A stretch of DNA of 64,000 bases from Solanum dulcamara (taxonomy: Eukaryota > Streptophyta > Magnoliopsida > Solanales > Solanaceae). The position numbers and the translations under genes were made by a program. Positions 22,877 to 34,700 of the stretch are shown in pieces. The notes under the pieces are model-generated. The model saw only the letters and a list, made by a program, of their open reading frames with translations, was not told the origin of the DNA and searched no databases. The stretch lies in the NCBI RefSeq assembly GCF_947179165.1, contig NC_077238.1, forward strand, positions 80,691,757-80,755,756, given 5' to 3'. The first letter of the stretch is position 1. Every line of letters begins with the position of its first letter.

Positions 22877-25002
22877 TGTCATGATCCGATTCCAGGTGTG
22901 ATGGCACCTGTCCTTTTCCACCGGACAAGTCAGCCTAAAACCCAACATTTCGAAAATATAGCGAAAACAGTCTAAATAAATAAATAATAAACCAAAAGCG
23001 GAAGTCTTTCAACTTAAATACCCCAAAGATTGGTTGTCACATGTACAAGCCGCTAAAATAACGAAACTGAAATGAAAGTACAAGTCTCAATATGTCTTCA
23101 ACTCTCAAACAGAGTAAAACATAAAAATATAGGAAGTACGAGAGTTCGCTGGATATCAATAGCTACCTCTCTCATCTCTCAGAAGCCTTGAATGATCAAG
23201 AAAAGAGACGATGATCAATGTCCGGGCTCAGAACCTACACAAGTGTAGAAGCAAGGGTGAGTACCAAACAACACGGTACCCAGCAAGCTAACTAGAAGAA
23301 CTAAGTAAATCTAAAAGAATACATGAACTCCGTTTTCAACCCAACCGAACCTCCAAACTACAACCTGCACAAAAATCAGTCTGACCTAACAGTTCATACT
23401 ATACGGTTCAATAAGGTTCAGATCACAGCCCAATATCATAGATATATCATACAAATACTCAAAATGTCACAAATAGCATCAAACTGTCAACACAGATATG
23501 CAGAATATGTATATGCACACTCAATGATCATGCATGTGTGCAATTGCCGGCAAAGACCTTGGCATAATAATCTCTGACCGGAAATGACCTCGATCTCGTA
23601 GTCTCTGACCGGAAATAACCTCGGTCTCATATCTCTGACTGAAAATGACCTCGATCCCACAACCTCGTCGGAAATGACCTCGGTCATATAATCTCATCGA
23701 AAATGACCTCGATCATGTAATCTCGTCGGAAATGACCTCGGCCTATCAATCTCTCGCCGAAAATGACCTTGGTCATATCATATCTCTGATCGAAAATGAC
23801 CTCGGTCTCACAATCATATACCTCATCACAGTGTTTCAGAACCAATGCAACAACATGCTCACACAAGTAATGAGGAATAATCAATTCAGACAAACCACAA
23901 TCACAATTAGACTATCAAGTATCTCATCAAATACACATCGATATCTAGATTATGGCATACAAGTTTCAATACCCAACAATGTCGCATAGTCTTTTATTAA
24001 CCCCATCGTTTCATTTTAGATTAGTTTCATATCACAATTAAATCCGTAACCTCATCCCCATTACGCCCCAGCACATATACAACGGGATATTCGGGAATTC
24101 TAAGAGATTCACGAATTTTTAAGAGTCCACTTGTCTTAGCCAATACGCAATCGGTCACTCCACATGAGCTTTCCCCTTCCGTATGCACTCCAATTCACCA
24201 CAATCTATACAAATTCAAGTTCCCAATCAAAATACGGAACCAACGATATCCATATCATATTTTTGGAAACCCGGCCAAAATTGACCTGAAATGCTCGAAA
24301 AATCCGATTTCGAAACGAGCAGAAAATTTCAGAAATTTTTACATAAACATCCTCAAGGTATTTGGAGTTTACTAATGAAAATGGAAGTGGATTTGGACTT
24401 AAAACGAGCTCACAATCATCAAAACATTGAAACTAATTCAAGTTCTTGAAAACCCCAACCTCTCTCATTTAAAAACCTCAATTTCATGCTAAAGCTCTCA
24501 AATAATCAATGGGTAATCAAGATTGGAGGTTAGAATCACTTACCCCAAAGTTTTCCCACGAAATCTCCTCTGAAAATCGCCTCCCCAAGCTCCTAAATCA
24601 CCAAAAATGGTGAAAATAGGCTAGACCCCGACTTTGTCACTGTTCAGGGGTCATTTGCTCTCCGTGAATGCGGATCACAAACTCCGCGAACGCGGAGGCT
24701 TACTAGACGTCCCTCCGCGAACGCGGAGAAGGGACAACTGTCCTTCCGGGAACGCGGAGAAGGACTCTCAGGCACTAGATGACAACAATGTTACTTAAGT
24801 CTCCGAATGACCCTCGGGATTCGTTCGGAACCCCATATAAACAAACCATATGTGCAACCCTACTAAACTCGACATCCCAACTTTTCAAGAAAACCACGAA
24901 ACCGACATCAGATATCAATCAAATTGACTCGGGGAAACTACCCGGAGGGGTAAAATAGTCTTTTTATGACAATTTCCAAAAATGACCTTCAGGGTCATTA
25001 CA
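22877..25002. mobile_element. Solo LTR (Ty3/gypsy-type) inside the EH-A insertion
   Basis: It starts TGTCATGATCCG and ends GGGTCATTACA. The 5-bp target agaag is repeated at 22872-22876 and 25003-25007. No gag or pol reading frames lie inside, so it is one LTR left after recombination. It contains an imperfect tandem repeat (23555-23815) and, near its right end, two copies of the palindrome ctccgcgaacgcggag (24682-24697, 24713-24728). Confidence 0.8.
23555..23815. repeat. Imperfect tandem repeat in the solo LTR
   Basis: About eight or nine variants of a 25-35 bp unit of the form aatctctgaccggaaatgac followed by ctcggtc. Unit length and sequence vary, so it is an old internal LTR minisatellite. 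Confidence 0.75.
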
Positions 25003-25810
25003 AGAAGTTGAAGGAAGAAAGTAGTTGGACAACTGTATACACGAGGGTACATTAGTATTCTGGGAATTGACAACATTGAAAGAAAGGGTAACGGGTAGGA
25101 AAATATATATGAATCCAAATCTGCCTTATTAAGTCCTTGTGCTCTATCTTCTCCATTTTGTTTGTTTTTTTCTTACTCTGTATTTTCTTGGTCTTTCTCT
25201 GTGTGAAAGAATTGTGTGTTTTTATTAGCATTGGTGTGTTGGGAAAATGTGGGATATTATTCTGAGTAGCTGTAGCAAATATCTGGCCAATGAAATAACC
25301 AGTTGAATTAATGAATGGACATTGCTATTGCTGTATTACTCTCTCGCTCTCTGCCATTCCATTTAGAACGGATGTTCGAAATGAGAAAATAAATAACTAA
25401 AATCATGAATTAATCAATTTAATTAATGAATGCTTGAGTAGATTTGGAATCTCTCCTGATTATTGTCTGTCTCTAAGTTATTTTCTCTAATTAGAGGTGG
25501 AAGCAGTGTATTTCCCGAACAAAGGAACTCTGACTAATTGTAATGAAGATTTCATTTTTTCGAGTGAAAACTAAAAAACAATTTTTTTTTGAGTAAAGCA
25601 GTTTTAAGTAATTAAGTTGCGAGTATAAGATAGAAATGTTCTCTATTTATTGTCTAAGTTTTATTTTTTGATTCAAGGAGCAAAAAGTGTATTTCTTGAC
25701 CAAACCATGCCATGCATCTTTGCTTGATTGTCATGAAGGGTCCAGAATTTTAAGTCTCTACACTGATAATCTGACATGGTTATTAACATTCCTATCTGTG
25801 TATATTTTAG

Positions 25811-28405
25811 GCATTTGAGTAGCATAGTGTAGAAAAGGATGTAGCAGAACAGATTAAGAAGGACTTCAACAAGAAGTATGACCCTACTTGGCATTGCATT
25901 GTTGGAAAAAACTTTGGTAAATATGCTTGGGTCTTTTGATCTTTCCAGCCTTTTCTTTTTCAAGTACAAAGGTGCTGCATTGGTTATATTGATTAACATT
26001 TGTAAAAGAAATCAAATTTCTCTTTATCTTATTAGAAGTAGATACTTTAGAAGATAGTATGGTAAAATAGCTAAAGCTTAATTGTTTTCTTATTGTGACC
26101 TATTGCAATGATATGCAAATGTGCAATATATTTTGGAACTATGCAAATCTAGCCTTCCGCAGTCTTTGTTTTGAATGCCAGGGTGGATTAGTACTTGTGC
26201 ATATTGAATAACTTGTCAAAAGATCTTATTTTCGGCTATATTTTGATCTTTGATGGTCCAAAGGAAAGGCTTAACAGGGGAGGGGGTTGGTTAAAAAAAT
26301 TTGTGTTGAGGTTTTCACTTGTCCCGGTAGAATATGTGTAGGTTCACTAGCATAAGGCTGTTACTTGACTACTTAATTAGAATTATGCTAGTACTTGTAA
26401 CAAATTGGCATAACATGTGCTAAAACATTCTCAAACTTTTGTTTCTTTCTACAACAAAATACCATTAATCATAAAAGTTGGTAGAAGCACCATTTTTACT
26501 AACAACAAGAAAGGAAATGGCAAATGGATACCATCAATCAAACAGCTATCAAAAGGTAATGTTTTTCTTTTTGGAATTGGATGGCCAGCATATGGTTTTG
26601 TCGCCCCCAGTGAGGTAAAAAGCCTTTTGTACCTGGTAGAATCTTAAATACATCAACAGCCAATATTACTAGGAGTTCTACGATGTTGTCTACCTTGTTA
26701 TGTGCTTGTTTTCTTGACAAACATGATAGCACAAAATAAGTTGTCAATTGACCACATCAGCAATTCCTCTTGTGAATACATGTACAATGGTGGAAATCTT
26801 GTTCCAAAGATTGTTGCCACGTGCCCACACGAGCTGCCAAACTCTCAGTTTGGTGGAATGCTTACTATTTGCCAGTTTCTGGTAGATTAGAAATTGTATT
26901 AGTAAACAAGGCAATATTTTCTCTTAATGTATAAGCCTTGGGAGATGTTCCACTTATGTGTGCTCTTAAAGCATTTTTGAACTTCTGATTTTATCTCAAA
27001 CTTATTTCTTCACATCTCCCAAGTTAATTCAACTATTTCTGTTTTATCTGTTTTATGATCCGTTACAGTAAATGTCATAATCTGATAGGTAAAACTCCTA
27101 TATGCTTCTCTAGGTAAAGCCTGCATTGCCATTTATAAAGATGGGAACTTAAGGTTATTGCTATGAAATTTTACCATTGTTAGTCTAATCTTTTCGGCGC
27201 TGAAGGGTTTTTGTAATTAGCAGTGGTCTTGTGAGATGCCTTAAAAAGGATTACGTGTAGAGTATTATCTAAATGCCTAATTGGTCATATATGAAAATCA
27301 ATGTGCTTGCGATGAAAATCAATGTCTGATGAAGTGGGTTAGAAGTTGATCATGTCTAAATGAAGTAGGTTAGAAGTTGATCATGCCTTATAAGAGCTCT
27401 CTATTTTTTTAATTTTTGTTTTGAACAGGAAGAGATCTCTGCTTTAGTGATCCATTTTTGAGTAATACATCAAATTTATCTACTTATGCGTTTCCCTTCC
27501 GTTTGAGGTATTTTAACCAGAGAATCAGAATCTGCAACTAACAGTAGTCCCTATTTATCTTTACATAGGACTGATCCTTTAATAGTTTGATAAGAGTGTT
27601 CATTCTTTTTCAGCACTAAGGCTTCAATTGTCAATGTATACTTGAGCCTCTTTCGGTCACTTCAGTAAATCATTTGTACTTCTCCATTGTGTAACTTGTG
27701 CTACTTGTTCAGAGTAGTATAATAGAATTATCACATTTTTGGGTACCTATAGAAAGAAAGGGATATCCATGATGGCTTGCAATGGAGACAGACCGTTTTC
27801 TAGTTTCTTTATAGGTTACTTACCCATGGTATCATACAATATGAAGGCTGGCGCTAGTTGCAATACAGCCAAAAGCTATAGGCAGTGTCTTGGAGAGTAA
27901 GAAACGGGAAAAAGGCGACAAGGGCTTGCTTCACCAAAGCGAGAAGCGTGAAGCGAAGCACGATCTTTTTTCAACTGAAGCACAATTTCATACAAAAATT
28001 TTAAAAAATACTAAATTTTCTTTTAAAAAAAGAGGTGGGATCTCTTTTTTGGCTTGACACCATTGAATAAAAATACAATCACAACAAATAACAAAACAGA
28101 ACAGACAAAACAATTACAAAGGTTGCGACTGTGTTGTCAATTGTTTATTTCCTTCTCTTCCTTTGTAATACTGACACATTATAGAGTTTGTTGAGGACGG
28201 AAAGTCTTGGTTCTTCATTATGCTTTTCAAATATTTGTTTGCTTTGAAAATGAAAGATTGACTTAAATTTATGATGCATCAATGGATCATGCTATTTTTG
28301 TGTTTTACCTTTCCCTATGTAGGTTCTTATGTGACTCATGAGACGAACCACTTTGTATACTTCTATTTGGATTCAAAAGTTGCACTCCTATTCAAATCTG
28401 GTTGA
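25811..28405 (+). pseudogene. Dynein light chain LC8-type, copy B (pseudogene, no first exon)
   Basis: Exon 2 (25811-25916) and exon 3 (28323-28405) are present. Exon 3 is intact and reads [20 protein letters not shown], then LLFKSG and TGA. Exon 2 has the same TAG after AFE as copy A, so the stop predates the duplication. Exon 1 was left out by the duplication breakpoint at about 25288. The 3' UTR differs from copy A by an extra gatgac-rich stretch at about 28431-28448. Confidence 0.85.
26440..26890. other. Unrecognised coding-like block in dynein LC-B intron 2
   Basis: On the minus strand, about 26460-26640 reads protein-like (KRLFTSLGATKPYAGHPIPK and on), but stops break it upstream. The plus strand also has frames (26417-26647, 26702-26890). 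The corresponding block in unit A (12690-13010) has small deletions, including about 100 bp ending at gtagattag and a 60-bp part at the left. I do not recognise the product. It may be a decayed insertion older than the duplication. Confidence 0.3.
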
Positions 28406-29312
28406 GCTCGGTGGTGACATTGATGGGGATGCGGATGACGATGATGATGTTACAATGTTTGAAAATTCCTATCTACAAAGATCTTGTGGAAAATTCACAT
28501 ACATGTACATTTTCTCTTACCTTCTGTAAGCATTTTTGATTCATTCTTCCCTTGCTTCTTGCTAGCTCGAGTGGGAGAGAAAATATGACTTTAATGAGTG
28601 GTATGAAAAGACGTCCTTACTATAAAAGAGTGGAGTGGGATGTGTTTTTATAGGATTATTATATCTTTTGTGTTTACGTTAACCCAATAAATATTGTTAA
28701 AGTTTGAATATAGTTTACCCAACTACGTTGTTAAATATGTGTTCAGTCGACACAATTTGACTATAGGTTAGGTGGTCAAATGGTTATTGTCTTAGTTTAG
28801 GTGGTTCGATAAAATATTCAGACAAGTTTTACGGGGCTATTTATGAATTTGGCCTATTAATTGACTCCAACTTCATGTTGAAATGTGCTTGCTTATTGGC
28901 TCATGCTTGTTTGAATGTTTCATTTAAAGCTCAAATATTAATGATGATCTTTGACTGTGAGATAAATAAAAGGACCAATGACGCAACAAAATGTGTGCTT
29001 ACCAAAACAGATCGCACCAGTGACTTGCCCCTATCACTTGGAGGCTAGAAAATAAGTTATTATTATCAAATTGTCCCTTTTTGTGATAAAAACTCCTTGA
29101 AAAAGAGATACTTTATATATCTTTAAAATGCACTAAAAAGTACGCAAAATAGACTTCAAAGTAAGTAAATTAGATGGGTGGTAATAAAATTTCTAAATCC
29201 GAACTCAAGAAGATCAAATCCTGAATCAGCTTGCAACACTAGTAGTCTAGTACTATAAAAGGAACAGGACATAATAGTCGAAACAAAATGTTGCAGTTAT
29301 AAAACTAGAAGG

Positions 29313-29834
29313 TTAAGAAAACATCGGACTAAAGCAAGATTTTGAATTCTTTGAAGATGAAGCAGCTTTCAGATGTGCCTTTTTTTTCTCTGTGTTTGTA
29401 GCTTCTTGTTCATCCAAAGATATCTGCTTGCTCCTGCACTCCACGCTACAAAATGGCCTATCACCCCTGTCCATTTAAGTATATATCATTAGAACAGAAG
29501 ATCAACTCATGATAACAATGATTATAAACTTTTAACTTAATTTATAGGGTTAATAACATTTTTAGTCCCTCAGTTGTCAATAAATTTTGATTAAGCATAT
29601 TTAACCTTCAATTTAAATTTATCATAACAAAATATACACTATCAAATGTGAAAAAGTTAAATAAAGGTTATGCTTTTACATGTACATGTAGATATTTTGA
29701 TCAGGTAATAACTTTTTCTTGCAAAATAGACAGAACTCAAGAAACTCACAAATAGGTTTCTTAACAATCTGTGGGAAAGTACTGCCAACATCTTCATCGC
29801 TTTCAAGTATTATACTTTGTCCTTTCTTACTCAT
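29313..29834 (-). CDS. FLZ-type zinc finger protein, copy B (17 codons shorter)
   Basis: Exon 1 is 29680-29834 and exon 2 is 29313-29466, giving 102 residues in frame. It is the duplicate of the FLZ gene at 15315-15909. A 51-bp in-frame deletion removes the Pro/Ile-rich linker (NEAPIPIKPLSS region) before the zinc finger. The FLZ domain is kept (FLEFCLFCKKKLLPDQNIYM; GDRPFCSVECRSKQI), with Asp to Asn in the DIYMY motif. The predicted donor is GTAAAA instead of GTAAGC in copy A, a weaker match to the plant consensus. The end is SCFSPMFS. The frame is open, so it may be functional, but splicing efficiency is in doubt. Confidence 0.8.
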
Positions 29835-31730
29835 GTTTTTTTATGTTTCTTTCTGAATACCTCTATGCCTAAAGAAGGGGAATATTTATATGCACAAATC
29901 AGTATCGTTTAAGGACATAGAGTTATTAGCATTATGATTTTATCCAAATATAACAGTTTTGAATCAGATTCTATTAAAATCACAAATATTTATTTTTTAA
30001 TAGAGTAAATTAAATAAATTGAGGCGGTCAAAGTCAAAATCATAAAATTGAAATCGTGAATCTGGTCTCACTTATAGTTATATTCATCCTTATTCTTATC
30101 TTTTTACTCTTGCTTTGTCGTCTTCTTTCCCAAATATAATTTGCTTGTAGTTAGATTTTTATCCGTTCTCATCTTTTTTTATCGTCTTCTTTTTCACTGC
30201 TTAGGGGGGGAGTTAGGTGATAAATAATTACCGTGGCACTTATTTATTCATTTTAACTTCTTTTTTTATAATCAAGAAATTTTTAAAAATCAGCTAACGC
30301 ATATGTGAAACATATAATGTATATAGGGTATATATCTTTATTTTTTTCTACTAAAATATCATTCTTTTGTTTGCTGCTACACTTTTATCTCTGAACTAAA
30401 ATTGTGAGTAAATCATCAATTTAATTTCTATTAATGTTCCCTATTAAATCACCTGCATTTAAGACCTACTTACTTCATAACCTTTTTATAGACACTTAGT
30501 ATACAAATCACTCTACAAGTAGGAGCATCTTGACATGTGGGAGTAATATCCAATTTATATTATCTTTTATGTATAATAATTATTCATTGTTTTATTTTTG
30601 AACTTCTCATTTAATGAGATTCAAATTTCAAATATATATCAATAGTAAACTTGGAAATTACATAGTTTTTCCAAAATATTAAAGATAAAAAATCTTATTT
30701 CTCAAAAGAACAAAACAAAATATACTTTTTTCTAGTTACCCATTAGAAAAGTAAAATCCTCAAGAAGAAGATAGACAAAATCCAAAACTGTAGTTGATAG
30801 AGGTCTCAATAGCGTATTAAGGAATTAGATTAGTTAAAATAATACTTACTATACTATATCTTAAATCAGAGGATAAATATTATTTGTCCGATATAAATTT
30901 GTTGATTAACTTAAGATTTTAAGTTGAGTTGATTGAACATGAAATTTTAAGAAAAAACAAAAGATTTTTGAAACTTATAATCTAAAACAAGTCAAAGATA
31001 TTTCTGTGGCTATAAATTATTTTAACAATAAGATACATTTTTAAAGTTAATTTTTTCCTAAATAAAAAAGCATGACATTTTTTTTTCACAAGCCAGGACG
31101 AAATGGGAATTTTTTTAGTGTGTTAAATATTATTTTTTTTTTAAAAAATTAGTATGCATATATGTTCAATGATACACTGTCCACCACTCAAGACTAGGGG
31201 AAGGAAGGGGGGAATTTTTTTTGTTGGCCTTTTCTTCGAGAGATGCGATTGTTCTTGTCTCTATGCCTTTTTGCCTAAGCCTTAACATCAAAAAGTTCCA
31301 AATTCAAACTAATTTACAAGCCAAATTACAACAAAAACAACATACCCAATGTGGTTCCACAAATTAGGAACTTACAAGCCAAATTATGACGTTAATTCTT
31401 TCACATCAAAACATTCTAAATTCAAACTAATTACAACATATCCAATGTTGTTCCACAAATGGGGATCTTACAGCCAAATTATGGGGTTAAATAATCCGTA
31501 GCTAACATAAATTTCAGACAAGTCATCACTAATCTCTCACAATGTTCCAAATTCAAACTTGCAAGCCAAATTATGACAACTAATGGACACTTGCTTACAC
31601 AAATTGTAGCAGAGCTACTAATTTATTCTGGCTCTTTAATCAAGACTGATTACTACTCCTTTCTTCTAAGTAACAGGAACAACATTAATGAGATCATATT
31701 TCCACAAAAATTCAAAGGAAAAGAGGAAGT
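29835..31730. other. AT-rich intergenic DNA between FLZ-B and EH-B
   Basis: Duplicate of 15910-17807. No gene is seen. It holds the FLZ-B promoter region and the EH-B 3' flank. Confidence 0.5.
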
Positions 31731-34700
31731 TTAGAACTTTTGAATGAAGTCATAGATGTGCTTGCTAATCTCATCTGGCCTTTCTTGGTTGACAAAGTGA
31801 GCTGCACCTTCCAAAACCACAACTTCCTCCAACAATGGAACATATTTCTTAAATCCACCATTGTGTATGTACTCTTTAGCACCTAGCATATGATAAACCA
31901 AGTCAAATTCCCCAACGACAAACTTGGTCGGAACTTTAACTTGAGCCCCTGTCCATGGTGCCGTGAGTTCCCAGTTTCTGCATTTCATAAGATAAAAACT
32001 TTAGGATATATGTACATTTGGGCAACTTCAAATGCCAAAAATGTCATTTTCTTGACTAAAGAGGACTTGGAGTTGAAGTAATTGAAAAGGGACGAACACC
32101 TGCTAGCTTCCATGTATGAAGAAGTTGATCAAGATAGTTTAAAAGCAACTAATAACATCTATGTTGCTCAGACTCTTTAAAAATGCTTCCAGATATGTGT
32201 TGGATCCTCCAAAAAATGGTGCATTTTGGAGGATCCGGCACAAATGTGGCAATAGTTTTGGAGAGTCTGTGCAACATAGAACAATGAACTTCACAATTTT
32301 CTTGACTTCCTAGAAAACTTGATAATTTATATCGATCAATTTACTATGTGTCGAATACAAATTAGTTAGGTTATCTACCGTATTGATTCCGCTCCATTCC
32401 GGTTTGTTTAATTGTAATAAGTTATAAGTAATGTGTCTTCTAAGGTAAATTAAGGGTTTTTTATTAGTCTGTTTGGTCAAATTTTCAAGATTTGCTTATT
32501 TCAGAAAGTGCTTTTCATGTGAAGTGCTTTCCCAAAAAGTACGTTTGGAGAGTAGCGGTTCGTGTTTAGCTAATTAATTTTAAAAGCACTATTATCAATA
32601 GTAGAGAAGTAGTTTGTACTTGGCCTAGGTTCTAGAAACACTTGCTTTTTTCCTAAAAGTTTAGCCGAACACCTCAACTCTCTAAAATAAGCACTTTAAA
32701 AGAAAAAAAACATTTTTGGCTTCCCAAAAACTTAGCCAAACATGCTATAAAATGTTATATTTACTTTCTATGCTATCATACAAGTCTCAAACTAGAACTA
32801 AAAGTCTCTTGAAAAGATCAAATCTAATGCAATTATAAAAGCAACAACTAAAACCTTAATCCCAAATAGTCAAAACAAATGTGAAGTTAAGTGCAATCAA
32901 ATATACGATATCACAGAAGGCGAGGAACACTTACATGGATAAAGCTCGGTAATAGTTAAGTGCACCAGTGAAACCAGTCTGCTCAAACTTGCTGGCATAG
33001 TAATCCAACTCTTCCTCAGAAAGCCACGTTGAAAGGGCAATCGGAGCATCAGGGATAGCCTCAAGGCCTTTTCCTTTAGGAAAATAAAATGGTGCAGGAT
33101 CGCGGTATGTCAAAATTTTCTTAAGAACAGACTTAGCACCAATTGGACCAAATTCAGCTTCAATATCTCCTTGTACCTGCAGGTTAAGATCATAGTGAAC
33201 TTTCTGCTGCTGAAATTATCAATTAAAATTTACTTTAAAGAAACCTAAGCCCTTATCTAACAAGGTGGTCTACGATCATTAGATCACTAGAAAGAGGAGC
33301 AAACTCCATGTTACCGCTAAACGACAAACCTAGGGGCAAATCCCAAATGGGTCGTGACTTTTCAACGACAGAGGCGAAAACATACTCTTTCAAGTCTAAG
33401 TGGGTAGACTAAGGTGGAGTTTATTTTACAGTTGTTCCAAAGAATTCTTCAATGGTATCTATCATTTTCCAATCAAATCAATGAGATAATTTGTTGATCT
33501 ACTTTTGTTTTTCAGGTCATCTGTGCTCTGAAGACTTGATATTACCAATATAATTTTGTATATTGCCATTTTTGTGGTTTAGAAAAATATATAAGAGCAA
33601 GGTGGGCTATCAATTATCATACAATAAATCTTTCACTTTGATGGATATTTTGTCCAGACAAATGTAATTAGTCCTATCAAATTTTAAAAATCAAGAATGA
33701 GTGGCAGAATAGTAAAGTTGTTTACTTGTATGTCACAAGTTGAGGTGAGGATATGTAATTAAAAAATGGTGTTTAGCTATGATTCTTGGACTCTTCAAAT
33801 ACAGGTGCAACAACATTTCTAGTGAGTCCGAGCAACATAGATGTTTGGTATAAGCTCATCTTACCATATCCAGTACTACTGGGGAACACTTTGTACATAT
33901 AGAACAAACTTTTTAGAGTCATTAGGATAGATGTGATATAGGCAGTCTATCCGAAATGCTAACATTAGTGGCTATTTTCATGGCTCGAACCTTGGACCTA
34001 TAGGTCACATGGAGACAACTTGGGGGGTGCCCTTCCCTAAACCCTGTTAATGCGGGATCCTTTGTGCACCGAGCTATCCTTTTTTATATCAAATTTTAGA
34101 GAACTTCCTTTATGAAGGAGGAAAGGAGTATTGTCACATCAATAAGAGTTGTTGTCGTGTGACGTGGCCACGAGTCCAAGCTGTTCCACAAATGAAATAT
34201 TGTAGCATGTCTGCAAGGTAAGACTTGTCTACAATAGACTCAATGTGGTCCAGCCAATCCCCAAATGGCCATGAACTTCTTTGCCAGAAAATCACCTTAT
34301 ATATAAGGTCAAATTTTCTTTCTTATGTATATACGGTAGATAATGAACCCCTTGGTGAAAATCCTACCTCCACCACAACCTAAATCCCGTGTGCAAGGAA
34401 ATTTTAATGCACCGTGCTGCTCTTTATTTCATGACTGATTAATTTTTATAAAGGTCAAACTCATCGGTGGCCCCTTAAAGTTAGCATCAAATTTCACTTA
34501 AACACCTTAACTGGGCGATGTTCACTTTAGACACCTTATATAGGATCCCGCTGTATCACTTTGACATTTTTTTAACAGTCAGCTAAAATTACACTGTGTG
34601 TAACACACTCGCGAATGACCTGACACTACGACTAATTAAAAAAGAACACATGACATTTGAATGCAAAATAATATTTAAAAAAGACATTATAGGAAAAAAA

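Larger units (their letters stand above)
17808..25156 (-). pseudogene. Soluble epoxide hydrolase, copy A (pseudogene, split by two insertions)
   Basis: Remains of all four exons of an alpha/beta-hydrolase epoxide hydrolase lie on the minus strand: exon 1 in two pieces (about 25133-25156, from ATG; 22255-22312), exon 2 20654-21206, exon 3 19034-19275, exon 4 17808-18054. Lesions: exon 1 is separated by about 2.8 kb containing a solo LTR and an unrecognised block. Exon 2 holds a 174-bp insertion with a 13-bp target duplication, and a 1-base loss shifts its frame to a TGA. The oxyanion motif reads NGFPKLW instead of HGFPELW. The nucleophile region reads VYDWGAL instead of AHDWGAL. The catalytic-His segment reads EGAGQFVNQ instead of EGAAHFVNQ. 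Splice sites of exons 2-4 survive. Copies B and D serve as intact references. Confidence 0.92.
11540..25288. repeat. Tandem segmental duplication, unit A
   Basis: From about 11540 the order dynein LC exons 2-3, FLZ gene, EH gene and EH promoter repeats from about 25289 with high identity. Around dynein exon 2 (11888-12269 against 25635-26016) the two copies are almost identical. Without the later 2.1-kb solo LTR, unit A is about 11.6 kb. The unit junction at about 25288 joins EH promoter sequence (ctgtagcaaatatctggcc) to dynein intron 1 sequence (aatgaaataaccagttg). Confidence 0.85.

Noticed and set aside
23323..23989. Several 65-85 codon frames
   Set aside because: They lie within the solo LTR and its tandem repeat, with no protein-like features.
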